Shown: positions 18,437 through 27,272, counted from the stretch's first letter. The stretch: DNA of 64,000 nt from Luteolibacter pohnpeiensis (GCF_016595435.1 NZ_JAENIJ010000003.1:1-64000); one strand, 5' to 3'. Notes: a model not told the origin generated them from the letters alone. Numbers and translations are program-made.

Positions 18437-19564
18437 CTAACGCGATAGAGCATCGGATTGCTGGACGAAATCGTCGCCATCCCATTCTGCATCATTTTTA
18501 ACCATGGCGGCCCGCTCCTTGGCAGCAGCTTGTTCGGCTTTACGTTCGGTTTGCATCCGGACCAACTCTGCGTGGGTGGTGAAGTAGGGAAGGCTGAGTC
18601 CACGGAAATCATCGAGAGTCTCAAATTTTTTGCTCTCCATGAATTCCAGAAGCCCTTCGCAAAGGTCTTTTGCCATGCCGTAGCCGAACTTCATCACGCC
18701 AGTGCATACCTGAACGGTATTGCTGCCAAGCAGGATGAATTGAGCTGCATCGGCTCCTGTTTCGATGCCTCCCAATCCCGATAATGATCGGCCGGGAAAT
18801 TCTTTTTTGATGAGCTGCGCGATCTCCATCACCATCCGAAGTGCGATCGGTTTCACCGCTTTGGATGAATAGCCGCCGGGAGTGGTATAACCTTCAACGG
18901 TAGGTTCCGGGCGCAGCGTTTCCAAATTGACGCCCATCACACTGCGGATCGTGTTGATAGCGGAAACTCCTTGGCAACCGGATTTCAGAGCGGCTGCCGT
19001 CGGCTCCTCAATGTGGGTCACATTCGGGGTCATCTTGGCCCAAACCGGGATCTTGGCGACGTCCATGACCCAACCACAAACTTCTTCAAGAATTGCCGGA
19101 TCCTGGCCCATGGCAGCGCCCATTTTTCGTTCGGGCAAGCCGTGCGGGCAGGAAAAATTCAACTCGAAGGCATCGACCCCGGCATCCTGGCAGCGTTCGA
19201 TGATTTCGCACCATGCGTCCTTGCGATATTCCTCCATCACGGAGGCGATCAGCATGCCCTCGGGATATTCGTCTTTGGCTTCCTTGAATTCATCAAGCCA
19301 GGTTTCGAATTTTCGATCGCTGATCAGTTCAATGTTTTCCCAACCGATGACTTCTTTTTGATCGGCTGCATAGAGCTTGGCATAGCGTGGCCCAACATTG
19401 ACGACCTTCGATGGATCAAGGCTGACGGTTTTCGCAATGACTCCACCCCAGCCTTCCTTGAAGGCGCGCTTGATGACCTTGACGTTGGTTCCGGGTGGCC
19501 CGGAGCCGATCACGAACGGGTTCTTGAATTTCAGACCGTCGACGGTCGTTTCCAGCGTAGCCAT
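18437..19564 (-). CDS. PreA-like NAD-dependent dihydropyrimidine dehydrogenase, no C-terminal ferredoxin domain
   Basis: 375 residues. A dihydroorotate-dehydrogenase-type FMN barrel: FKNPFVIGSGPPGTN (14-28), NFSCPHGLPERKMG (136-149, with the catalytic Cys at 139), VWAKMTPNVTHI, and GLGGIETGADAAQFILLGSN. These are the marks of the pyrimidine-reducing half of dihydropyrimidine dehydrogenase (PreA in E. coli), which reduces uracil and thymine. E. coli PreA ends in two 4Fe-4S clusters; here the last 60 residues hold no CxxCxxC motif and instead form a charged helix (RMQTERKAEQAAAKERAAM). The partner PreT is not adjacent, so the electron donor is unknown. Confidence 0.9.
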   Translation of the reverse strand: MATLETTVDGLKFKNPFVIGSGPPGTNVKVIKRAFKEGWGGVIAKTVSLDPSKVVNVGPRYAKLYAADQKEVIGWENIELISDRKFETWLDEFKEAKDEYPEGMLIASVMEEYRKDAWCEIIERCQDAGVDAFELNFSCPHGLPERKMGAAMGQDPAILEEVCGWVMDVAKIPVWAKMTPNVTHIEEPTAAALKSGCQGVSAINTIRSVMGVNLETLRPEPTVEGYTTPGGYSSKAVKPIALRMVMEIAQLIKKEFPGRSLSGLGGIETGADAAQFILLGSNTVQVCTGVMKFGYGMAKDLCEGLLEFMESKKFETLDDFRGLSLPYFTTHAELVRMQTERKAEQAAAKERAAMVKNDAEWDGDDFVQQSDALSR

Positions 19565-19660
19565 GATTTTCCAAGGGTTTGGGGGTAAAGGAATCAGGGG
19601 AAGCTAAAAGCATGCCTGATTGGAAAATTCTGTAAACGCAGAAACGCCATGACTGGGGAT

Positions 19661-19942
19661 TTACTTGCGATAAATCAGTCCAAGGCCAAAGCCGATCGCA
19701 AATGCAACCATGAGATTCCGGCCCGGATGATTGCGTGTATCATATTCCGCACGCAGCTTGGCTTGCTGGAGTTTGACTGCGGCAAATGCCTTGAGTTCCT
19801 GGGCTTTTGCAGCTGCTAATTCCTGAGCCTCCGCGGCCTTCTCACGGGCTGCGAGCTTCAGCGCGAGGGTGATGTCGGATTCAGTTGAAGGGGCACTAAC
19901 AGGAGCGAAATCGTTAGATGGTTCGGTCAGTTGTTTGATCAT
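19661..19942 (-). CDS. Small DUF883/YqjD-like protein with C-terminal glycine-zipper anchor
   Basis: 93 residues. A long Ala/Lys/Glu/Gln-rich amphipathic helix (residues 27-68) is followed by NHPGRNLMVAFAIGFGLGLI and a basic end (YRK). This matches the layout of ElaB/YqjD/DUF883 proteins, inner-membrane tail-anchored proteins associated with stationary phase. It starts 34 bp after the yihY-like gene on the same strand, so the two are probably co-transcribed. Family assignment is from architecture, not a close match. Confidence 0.65.
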   Translation of the reverse strand: MIKQLTEPSNDFAPVSAPSTESDITLALKLAAREKAAEAQELAAAKAQELKAFAAVKLQQAKLRAEYDTRNHPGRNLMVAFAIGFGLGLIYRK

Positions 19943-19976
19943 GGGAGGTTTGGGTTGGATAAGGGATTAAAGAAAA

Positions 19977-20855
19977 TCATGCCGAGCCGACGCGGACCGC
20001 ACCGGGTTTGGGTTCGATGCGTCGCCCTTTGGAGCGTGCATAAACTTGGGTGAATTCTGCGCCGAAAAGCAGGATGTTGGAGGAGTAATATACCCAACTC
20101 AGGATCAGGATCAATGCGCCAGCGGCTCCATAAGTTGACGCGGCCTCTTGCCGACCGAGGTAAAGCGCGAGCAGGAGTTTGCCGATTGAAAATAGACAAG
20201 CTGTTAGAAATGCGCCGATCCAGACATCTTCCCACTTCACCGTCGCATCAGGAAGAATTTTGAAAATCATCGCGAAAAGCAACGTGATCACCGAGATGGA
20301 GATGAGGAAGCTCACCAAGAGCCAGAGGAACCCGGGGATGGGCAGAATTGCCGCCAAATAATCGGTGGTCGCAGCTACAGCGGCTGAGAGTAACAATGAA
20401 ATTAACAACAGGAAGCCGATCACCAAGACCATGGTTAGGGAAAGGATTCGATCTTTCGCGATGGCTAATATGCCGCGACCCGGCTTCACCTCAATTTGCC
20501 ACACCGTGTTCATGGCATCTTTGAGTTGAGCGAATACCCCGGAGGCGCTGACCAATAAAACCAAGACTCCCACAACCGCCATGATCGCGTTGTTGCCGCT
20601 TTTATGAGCGCCGCTGATCATTTCCTGAACCGCAGTGGCTGCGTCATCGCCAATGGCACCAGTCAATTGATCCCGAACCGCTCCACGCGCCGCATCTTCA
20701 CCAAAAATCGCACCAGCGATGGAGATGGCGACGATCAATAACGGGGCGAGTGAGAAGACCGAATAATAGGCCAAGGCTGCACTCAGTCGCATGGATTTAT
20801 CGGACATCCATTCGCTGGCAGCGGACTTGAGGAGTTGGAAGGGAGTCATGATCAT
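19977..20855 (-). CDS. YihY/BrkB-type inner-membrane protein
   Basis: 292 residues with six membrane segments. The family signature is clear: SDKSMRLSAALAYYSVFSLA then PLLIVAISIAG, a central SGVFAQLKDAMNTVW, and near the end YGAAGALILILSWVYYSSNI and FGAEFTQVYA. YihY proteins have no proven function; early claims of RNase BN activity were withdrawn. I chose ATG 20855 because AAGGATCGCGA gives a good SD at correct spacing; an earlier ATG at 20876 touches the base of a hairpin. Confidence 0.92.
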   Translation of the reverse strand: MIMTPFQLLKSAASEWMSDKSMRLSAALAYYSVFSLAPLLIVAISIAGAIFGEDAARGAVRDQLTGAIGDDAATAVQEMISGAHKSGNNAIMAVVGVLVLLVSASGVFAQLKDAMNTVWQIEVKPGRGILAIAKDRILSLTMVLVIGFLLLISLLLSAAVAATTDYLAAILPIPGFLWLLVSFLISISVITLLFAMIFKILPDATVKWEDVWIGAFLTACLFSIGKLLLALYLGRQEAASTYGAAGALILILSWVYYSSNILLFGAEFTQVYARSKGRRIEPKPGAVRVGSA

Positions 20856-20876
20856 TCGCGATCCTTGCAAACCCAT

Positions 20877-20909
20877 CAGCAGCCCTTCTGTGTATTCGAA
20901 GGGCTGCTG
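20877..20909. other. Perfect 12-bp hairpin between fasciclin and yihY-like genes
   Basis: Arms CAGCAGCCCTTC (20877-20888) and GAAGGGCTGCTG (20898-20909) with a 9-nt loop. Neither strand shows a T run after it, so it is not a standard intrinsic terminator. On the minus strand it lies after the fasciclin stop (20939) and before the yihY-like SD, so it may attenuate read-through or protect mRNA ends. Confidence 0.5.
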
Positions 20910-20938
20910 TTAGAATATGAGTTTCTGTTAGAGGGATT

Positions 20939-21685
20939 TTAGCGCTCTGCGGTTTTTGCCGCAGTCGTCGATGCTGGATTTTCCTTTGCAGGCTCGATGG
21001 TCATCGTAGGTGGAACCAGCACCTTATCGACGACATGGATCACGCCATTGGTGGCCATGATGTCGGTGCGAATGACTTTGGCTCCCTGGAGCGTGATCGA
21101 CCCATCATCGGTTGCCGCGAAAATCAAATTCTCACCTTCAGCTGTTTTGTAGTCTCCTGGAACGATGTCCTCGGCGGTCAGTTTTTGGTTAAGGAGGTGA
21201 TAGGACAGCAAGCTCTTCAGCATTTCCTTGTTTTCCGGATTCATCAGAGTTTCCAAAACTCCTTCTGGCAGCGCGTCGAATGCCTCATTCGTCGGGGCGA
21301 AAACGGTGAAGGGGCCGTCACCCTTCAAGGTGTCCTGCATTCCGGCGGCCTTGATGGCAGCAACAAACGTGGTGAAATCTTCCGAGCCTTTGACGATTTC
21401 TGTGATGGTCAGTTCCGGAGCTGGCTTTTCGCTTTTCTCCATGATTTTTTCCACGTCTTTATCAACGGGCTTGATGTCGATTGCTTGGGCCTTATTGACG
21501 CCAGATTCGGGAATGGCAGGAGTTTCCTTTTCGTTAGAAGCGGGTGTCGATTTATGCCATTCAGCGGGTGGGGTGCCAACGACTGGTGGCGATACGGTTT
21601 CAGCGTTTGCTCCAAGGGAAAAAATTAATGCCAGGGTGGCGGCAGATAGGCAAATGGAACGGTGATTGGGAATTGAAGTTTTCAT
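20939..21685 (-). CDS. Exported fasciclin (FAS1) domain protein
   Basis: 248 residues from ATG 21685, which opens a clear signal peptide (KTSIPNHRSICLSAATLALI, cut near ANAE); the frame is open further upstream but that part lacks a signal. A Pro/Lys/Glu linker (residues 25-90) leads to one FAS1 domain (about 91-230) with both family boxes: GPFTVFAPTNEAFDALP and TNGVIHVVDKVLVPP, plus the YHLL motif between. FAS1 proteins act in adhesion or surface organisation. The linker and tail are disordered in look. Same strand as the yihY-like gene, 83 bp upstream of its start. Confidence 0.92.
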   Translation of the reverse strand: MKTSIPNHRSICLSAATLALIFSLGANAETVSPPVVGTPPAEWHKSTPASNEKETPAIPESGVNKAQAIDIKPVDKDVEKIMEKSEKPAPELTITEIVKGSEDFTTFVAAIKAAGMQDTLKGDGPFTVFAPTNEAFDALPEGVLETLMNPENKEMLKSLLSYHLLNQKLTAEDIVPGDYKTAEGENLIFAATDDGSITLQGAKVIRTDIMATNGVIHVVDKVLVPPTMTIEPAKENPASTTAAKTAER

Positions 21686-21939
21686 GAGATCAATGGGATG
21701 AGGTTTGTTTGACACAAGCATCACATGGCGGTGATGAAGGTTGTTGAGATCCAATCGCATATTCGGTGCCGGAATGTTAGTATCTGTAATTCGCACACAG
21801 TCAGTATGATGTAGGAATTGATATAATTCGGAATTTCAACCAAACCATGCATAGGTAAAAGTCTTCGTGCATATTGCTACATCAATCTTGAATCATTTGG
21901 TCCGTTCGCTGCTTGTAGGATGAAGCTAGTAATTGAATC

Positions 21940-24090
21940 ATGATTGAGCGTCCCAACGACCTGCCGAATCACTCTCGGGTTGATCCGTTCATTGGTTGCG
22001 AAGCGGCCGATTTGCCAAAGCCCGAAGGGATTGCCGCGACCTGGTGGCGAGCGAAGCCGCCTATCGGAAATACTCACCCGGGCGCTTGCTTGCCGTTTGG
22101 CATGGTCTCGGCGTGTGCCTATTCGGGAGCTTACGTATCGGGCTATGGCCGCTATGGCTTGTCACTAAGTGGCGGTGCTCCACCGGTGATGTTCGAAAAA
22201 AACGAGGCGATTGGAATCGCCCATTTCCAGCAAAGTGGAACGGGGCGGATTCGCATGTATTACAACTACCTTCTAACCACACCGTTGGGAAAAGGTGGGC
22301 TTGATGAGCGATTGATGCGCCGCGAATTGGTTCAGGAAAAAGCATGGCCGGGCTATTACGGCGGCCAATTTCAGGCCGATGGGATCGGGTTTGAGGTTAC
22401 CGCCACGGAGCGTGGAGCGGTACATCGCTATCATTTTCCGGAATCCATTGAGCCAACCGTGGTGGTCGATGTCTCTGCAGGCGGATTGCTGGTGGATGAC
22501 ATGGGAACCTATCCGCAGGCAGCGGAATTTCGCATCTTGGAAGACGGATCCGTTGCCGGACATGTGGTGATGGAAGGCATTCCGCTGCATTTTCGATGCG
22601 TCGGAGAAGGGCATGCATTTTTGTGGGAGGAAGAGGAGCAAATCGACGACCAGACCTACGAGCTCACTTTGGAGAAACAGAAATACCGCCCGACGTTTGG
22701 TTTCGGATTTTCCGGCGGAAATGGCCGCCAAATGGAGTTGTCGTTTGGTTTTTCCGTGCAGTCATCGATGCGGGCGAATGATGCCATGCCGGGATGTGGT
22801 TTGGTTTCGGCAGCTCGTGATGCTGCAGAGAGATGGGAGGGGGCGCTTGCGAAAATCGAAGTGGAAGGCGGCACCGATGAACAGCGGCAGGTTTTTGCCA
22901 CCGCTCTGTATCATGCGACCCTGAAGCCGGCGGAGTTCACCGATGAAAACCCATTCACCGGGAAATCAGGGCCGTTTTTCTTCGATCTCTCGACCTTGTG
23001 GGATTTGTATAAGACGCAACTCCCGTTACTGATGACTCTGTGGCCGGAGCGCGGGGCGCGATTCGTTGAATTCTTGTGCGAAGTGGCGGCACGTGAAGGT
23101 GGTTTTCCGATCAGTTATCTCATGGACAATGTGCCGGATCGGTTCACCAAACAGGCGACTGGCCTTTGCCATGCCATTCTTGAGGATGCCCGGGTTCGTG
23201 GCATCCAGGCGGATTGGGATCGGGTGCTGTCATTGCTCTGGAAAACCAGCCAAAGTGGAAAGGGGCGAAAAAGCCGGTTTGGCGAATATGGCAGAAGTTA
23301 TGTCGTAAATCCTTTGTCCCATACACTCGACATCGCCTACGCCCATTTCTGCATGGCGCGGATGGCACGAACGGTCGGCCATCAGGTGATTCACGACAGG
23401 GCGTCCGCATTATCCGTGCATTGGCGGAATGCCTTCGACCCGGCAACCGGTTTGTTACGTGAAGACTCCACGTATTATGAAGGCGAAAACTGGAATTATT
23501 CGTTCCGGCTGCTTCATGACATGCGTGCCCGCATCGAGCTTGCGGGGGGAGAAGGTCGATTTGTGCAACTGCTGGACAAGTTTTTCGGCTTTGCGGAACC
23601 AGGACACGGCGAGCGGATTTTCCGCTTTGAAGGGTTGAACAATGAGCCGGATATGGAGGCACCGTTTGCCTATCTTTATGCCGGGCGCCACGATCGCACG
23701 GCGCGCATCGTCCGAAGGGTGATGGACCACCAATTTACCATCGGCCCCGGAGGATTGCCCGGAAATGAGGACTCCGGTGGACTTTCGTCTTGGTATGTGT
23801 GGAATGCCATCGGGCTCTTTCCAGTCTGCGGGCAACCGCTGATGTTGATTGGTAGTCCGCTCTTCGACGCGGCCAAAATCCAGCTGCCGGATGGCGAGTT
23901 TACCATCTTGGTGGAGGGAAATTCCCGCGAAAATGTGTTTATCCAGAAGGCAGTGCTGAATGGTGATGAGATTGGTCGCAGTTGGCTGAAAATAGGTGAG
24001 TTGTGTGGAGGTGGATGTCTCCATTTAACCATGGGGCCGGAGCCATCGGAGTTTGGAATGAAGGAGCGCCCTCCCAGCTTCTTTTCCTGA
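21940..24090 (+). CDS. GH92-like glycoside hydrolase, apparently cytoplasmic
   Basis: 716 residues. GH92 marks: VDPFIG and GNTHPGACLPFGMVSA near the N-terminus, GYGRYGLSLSGG, FFFDLSTLWDLYKTQLPLL in the middle, and GNEDSGGLSSWYVWNAIGLF (about 608-627), the counterpart of the GH92 GNDDxGxxSAWYVF box. GH92 enzymes are mostly calcium-dependent exo-alpha-mannosidases. Two oddities: there is no signal peptide, whereas most are exported, and the central acid-bearing region (WNETxM in typical members) is not evident; instead EGGFPISYLMDNVPDRF occurs. The specificity may therefore differ. The glycosyltransferase gene begins 51 bp after the stop. Confidence 0.82.
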   Translation: MIERPNDLPNHSRVDPFIGCEAADLPKPEGIAATWWRAKPPIGNTHPGACLPFGMVSACAYSGAYVSGYGRYGLSLSGGAPPVMFEKNEAIGIAHFQQSGTGRIRMYYNYLLTTPLGKGGLDERLMRRELVQEKAWPGYYGGQFQADGIGFEVTATERGAVHRYHFPESIEPTVVVDVSAGGLLVDDMGTYPQAAEFRILEDGSVAGHVVMEGIPLHFRCVGEGHAFLWEEEEQIDDQTYELTLEKQKYRPTFGFGFSGGNGRQMELSFGFSVQSSMRANDAMPGCGLVSAARDAAERWEGALAKIEVEGGTDEQRQVFATALYHATLKPAEFTDENPFTGKSGPFFFDLSTLWDLYKTQLPLLMTLWPERGARFVEFLCEVAAREGGFPISYLMDNVPDRFTKQATGLCHAILEDARVRGIQADWDRVLSLLWKTSQSGKGRKSRFGEYGRSYVVNPLSHTLDIAYAHFCMARMARTVGHQVIHDRASALSVHWRNAFDPATGLLREDSTYYEGENWNYSFRLLHDMRARIELAGGEGRFVQLLDKFFGFAEPGHGERIFRFEGLNNEPDMEAPFAYLYAGRHDRTARIVRRVMDHQFTIGPGGLPGNEDSGGLSSWYVWNAIGLFPVCGQPLMLIGSPLFDAAKIQLPDGEFTILVEGNSRENVFIQKAVLNGDEIGRSWLKIGELCGGGCLHLTMGPEPSEFGMKERPPSFFS

Positions 24091-24141
24091 CGGCACGGAA
24101 TCTGCCACCCTGCGGAAATCGAAATTTTTACCCCGCAGCTT

Positions 24142-25440
24142 ATGCCTTACTCAAATCGACAGCTTCCGATCCAAAACGCAGTCTTTCTCGTTCGCGCCGA
24201 TCCGATTATTTGTGGCCACTCTACGGAGGCCCGCAATCTTGCCGAGGCGGCACTGGCGCTCGGCATGGAGAATGTGCACATCGTAAGCTACCCGATTTCA
24301 ACTCTGGAAGAGAGCTCTTTGCCGCTGAAACCGCTCGAAACGATCAGCCCGTATTCGCCGGGTATCACTGTTGATAGGCCTGATCCGCTAGGGGATTACA
24401 AGGTGTTGGATGGCCGATTGGGCTTGGGAATCGGCGGGCACTTGGTCGATTTGCTTCATCGCCTGCCCGGAGAAACGATGCTGATGGATCTCTATTTGGT
24501 TCCTCATGGCCAAATGGTGATGCAGGCAGTGAACAGCTTTCGCCTGTCCGGGTGCAGTTCATCGGTTTACACCGTGGGGGAGGCAGTGGGTTCTGACATC
24601 ACCAATGTGGTGGGAAATGCCCTGGCTGAAGGGCGTCTGGGTGCTGCACAGATTTTGCTGTCCAACTACCTTGAGCATGACCTGCCGGTCGCGGTCAGTC
24701 GGTTTACCAAAGATCTCATCATCGCTGCTGGGCGGGAGGTTGATTCGCATCTCGGGACTCTTTTCACGGGTCAGCTGGAGCAGCGGGTCGGCATCAGCTA
24801 TCCGGCTATCGATACGGCAGCCTATTTGGAAATCGAAAAACAGCCTGATCGAGTCGACGAGGTTTTGAAAAACCGTGGGCTGGAGCGGGATGGATATGTG
24901 ATGTTCTTATCACGGATCGCCCCAGCCAAAGGGGTCGATGATTTGCTGGCTGCATGGAGAAATTGTCGTCTCCGTGGGGCAAAGAAATTGATCATTTGTG
25001 GCAACGGACCATCCAAAGCACTCATCCGTGAATTGGCCTCAGATATGCCGGATGTGCTGGTTCTGGATGATGTGAGTGACGCAGAAAAAGGAGCACTGAT
25101 GCATGCGTGCTATGCTTGGTGTTTGCCCAGCAAGCCAAGGACTGAGTTTGTCGAAACCTTTGGAATCGCCGTGGCTGAAAAAATGCTGGCTGGCGGATTA
25201 GGTCCAGTGATCACCACGCGGACTGGAGGAATCCCGGAAGCAAGTGGCGGCCATTGCCTGGAACATGAGCCGGGCGATGTGGAAGGGTTGCAGTCTTGCC
25301 TCAATCAGGTGGCACAGATGAGCGACCAGCAACGCGCTGATCTTTCTGCGAAAGCCCGAGCCTTCGCGCTGCGGTTTGATCGGAAGGAGATATTGGTTAA
25401 TCTTGTCGATCGGGCAGCGTCACAAGTTGAGGCTGCATAA
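24142..25440 (+). CDS. Glycosyltransferase group 1 (GT4-like)
   Basis: 432 residues with a two-domain GT-B layout. The N-terminal half includes PIICGHSTEARNLAEAALAL, a typical opening of the acceptor domain. The C-terminal half has the group 1 core: YVMFLSRIAPAKGVDDLLAA (near 252), KLIICGNGP, and the nucleotide-sugar loop PRTEFVETFGIAVAEKMLAG with the E-x7-E motif (near 330-345), then TRTGGIPEA. Donor and acceptor are unknown. Placed right after the GH92-like gene, it may build or remodel the same glycan in the cytoplasm. It converges on DUF4235 with an 8-bp gap. Confidence 0.9.
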   Translation: MPYSNRQLPIQNAVFLVRADPIICGHSTEARNLAEAALALGMENVHIVSYPISTLEESSLPLKPLETISPYSPGITVDRPDPLGDYKVLDGRLGLGIGGHLVDLLHRLPGETMLMDLYLVPHGQMVMQAVNSFRLSGCSSSVYTVGEAVGSDITNVVGNALAEGRLGAAQILLSNYLEHDLPVAVSRFTKDLIIAAGREVDSHLGTLFTGQLEQRVGISYPAIDTAAYLEIEKQPDRVDEVLKNRGLERDGYVMFLSRIAPAKGVDDLLAAWRNCRLRGAKKLIICGNGPSKALIRELASDMPDVLVLDDVSDAEKGALMHACYAWCLPSKPRTEFVETFGIAVAEKMLAGGLGPVITTRTGGIPEASGGHCLEHEPGDVEGLQSCLNQVAQMSDQQRADLSAKARAFALRFDRKEILVNLVDRAASQVEAA

Positions 25441-25448
25441 TCGATGGA

Positions 25449-25745
25449 TCAAACCAAGCGATCCGCTTTTTTCTCCAAATCATAGCCTTCAGCCGGAACA
25501 GGAGAGCCTGCCATGGATCTTCTAACAACCAATCGGGTGAGTCCTCCAATCATGCCGGAAACCAATGTCCATACGATGGCATCTTTCCAGGCAACATCAG
25601 GGTGAGCAGGGTTTTTCGGCGGGTCCATGTGGGTGACTGCATGATATCCCGCACCCGCCGCCGAGCGAGCAGCTCGGGCGGCGATTGCAGGGAGAATCAG
25701 TCCTAAACCGATGAGGGATAACGATGAAATTTTTGACGATTTCAT
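25449..25745 (-). CDS. DUF4235-like small membrane protein
   Basis: 98 residues. Hydrophobic N-terminus (ISSLSLIGLGLILPAIAARA), then DPPKNPAHPDVAWKDAIVWT, then a second segment with a Gly-rich face (LVSGMIGGLTRLVVRR). The P-x-NP-x-x-PDVxW motif followed by SGxxxGLxRLxxRR fits the DUF4235 family of small membrane proteins of unknown role. It lies 20 bp downstream of the DUF1328 gene on the same strand and is probably co-transcribed. Confidence 0.7.
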   Translation of the reverse strand: MKSSKISSLSLIGLGLILPAIAARAARSAAGAGYHAVTHMDPPKNPAHPDVAWKDAIVWTLVSGMIGGLTRLVVRRSMAGSPVPAEGYDLEKKADRLV

Positions 25746-25765
25746 AGTCCTGCCGGTATAATTTC

Positions 25766-25915
25766 TTAGTGGAAGAAGTAGGAGATGATTGCGAGAACGA
25801 TGAATACCAACAATAGAATTTTGGCAATACCTGCGAACTCACTGGCGACTCCACCAAAGCCAAAAATAGCAGCAATCAACGCAAGAATGGCAAATGTAAT
25901 AACGAGTGTGATCAT
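25766..25915 (-). CDS. DUF1328 small membrane protein (YtjA/UPF0391-like)
   Basis: 49 residues from ATG 25915. Nearly all membrane: MITLVITFAILALIAAIFGF, then GGVASEFAGIAKILL with the family's GxAxxxAGIAKIL core, then VFIVLAIISYFF. This matches DUF1328, short stress-associated hydrophobic proteins, over its full length. The frame is open upstream to 26032, but the added residues are polar and unlike the family. A cluster of TTGCGA-type motifs lies upstream. Confidence 0.85.
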   Translation of the reverse strand: MITLVITFAILALIAAIFGFGGVASEFAGIAKILLLVFIVLAIISYFFH

Positions 25916-25963
25916 AATTTCATGGGGTAAAATCGAAACTGAATCGTCTCGACTCCTTTCCCT

Positions 25964-26075
25964 TTCGCAATCGTGATGCCATTCCTTTTGAGACGGGAAA
26001 TCCTTGCAGTTATCAGGGTTCCTAATTCGCAACTACAATTTTCATGAGATATTTTGCGATTGATGATTGCGAATT
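25964..26075. promoter_or_regulatory. Cluster of TTGCGAA/TTCGCAA motifs upstream of DUF1328
   Basis: TTCGCAA at 25964-25970, AATTCGCAA at 26024-26032, TTGCGAT at 26054-26060 and TTGCGAATT at 26067-26075. The second and fourth are perfect 9-bp inverted complements 34 bp apart. Position between the divergent-facing upstream region of DUF1328 and the antiporter's end suggests binding sites of one regulator. No known consensus is claimed. Confidence 0.35.
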
Positions 26076-26099
26076 GCACTCATCGTAAGTGTGCAGCCA

Positions 26100-27179
26100 T
26101 CAAGCTGCCCTAAGACTACGACGCCCGAGCCAAACGGAGACGAAGAGGGAGATCGCTGCGAAGGGTAAGGCATAGTAGAGCATGATATGCCGAAAGGCTG
26201 ATAGATGGGCGCTCCCCGTGGCGCTCATTAAGAGATCGGTTAGATAGGCTGCGTAGATGGCGATGAAGAAAATGCCATTTAGCCGGCTAACTCGATAACG
26301 GGCATAGAAGAGTGGGAGGCAGACTGCCGCAATTCCAACCATGATGGGAATGTCAAAGTGCAGGGCTGCGAGTGGGACCGGTATTCCTTTTGGCGAAACC
26401 GCCGCAGAGATGCCGAGGACGGAGACGATGTTGAAGATATTGCTGCCGATGACATTTCCCACGGCGATGTCTTTTTCTCCCCGGAATGCAGCGATCAACG
26501 AGGTTGCGACTTCAGGGAGCGAGGTGCCTAGCGAGATGATCGTGAGGCCAATCACCAGCTCGGATACGCCGAATTGGCGCGCGATCAAGACGGCGCTATC
26601 GACCAGCCATTTGGAGCCGAGAATCATGCCGCCGATGCCGATGCAAACCATCACGATGTTTTTGAACCATGAGGATTTCTCTTTTTTCGATGCACTGAAT
26701 TCACCTGCGTATTCGGCTTCCAGAACGGGTTTGCGGCGACTGATCCGAATCAAGTAGGTGACGTAGAAAATCGCGATGACGAATAGAATCACGCCATCCA
26801 CCCGGCTGATTTGTTGATCCAGCCCCATGATCCACATCAGGATGGAAAGGCCGATCATCACGGGGACATCAAGGCGGACCAATTGTTTCGCGACGACCAA
26901 TGGCGTGATGACCGCGGAAAGACCGAGGATCACCAGCACATTGAAAATATTGCTGCCGACGATGTTTCCCAGGCCGATATCCGCTTGGCCACTGAAAGTT
27001 GCCACCGTGCTGACCGCCAATTCTGGCGCGCTGGTTCCAAAAGCAACCACGGTCAGGCCCACGACCAGTGGAGAAATTCCAAATGCTGCTGCCAGCCGCG
27101 ATGCACCGCGGACCAAGCTTTCCGCACTGATGACAAGCAGCACAAGGCCAAGGAGGAGAAATACGATGGCGTGTGTCAT
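26100..27179 (-). CDS. Calcium/sodium antiporter, CaCA family (YrbG-like)
   Basis: 359 residues from ATG 27179, with about ten membrane segments and two inverted halves. Each half has the ion-binding alpha repeat: VVAFGTSAPELAVS (about 45-58) and IISLGTSLPEVATS (about 213-226), with the key Glu after P in both; each is followed by GNIVGSNIFNVL or GNVIGSNIFNIV. These are diagnostic of the family, which exchanges Ca2+ for Na+ across the inner membrane. The frame reads 21 codons further upstream, but those are polar and the membrane segment starts right after MTHAIV. Confidence 0.95.
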   Translation of the reverse strand: MTHAIVFLLLGLVLLVISAESLVRGASRLAAAFGISPLVVGLTVVAFGTSAPELAVSTVATFSGQADIGLGNIVGSNIFNVLVILGLSAVITPLVVAKQLVRLDVPVMIGLSILMWIMGLDQQISRVDGVILFVIAIFYVTYLIRISRRKPVLEAEYAGEFSASKKEKSSWFKNIVMVCIGIGGMILGSKWLVDSAVLIARQFGVSELVIGLTIISLGTSLPEVATSLIAAFRGEKDIAVGNVIGSNIFNIVSVLGISAAVSPKGIPVPLAALHFDIPIMVGIAAVCLPLFYARYRVSRLNGIFFIAIYAAYLTDLLMSATGSAHLSAFRHIMLYYALPFAAISLFVSVWLGRRSLRAA

Positions 27180-27272
27180 GATGAATGAGCGCAAATATTG
27201 TTGCGGATCACTACCTCTACCCGTTCTAGGGTTTGGGACCAATTGGAAAAATCGACCGCGATTCCCATCAGC

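Noticed and set aside
21822-21827. TATAAT in the fasciclin/GH92 divergent gap as a -10 box
   Set aside because: No acceptable -35 at 16-18 bp and too far from the GH92 start to be convincing.
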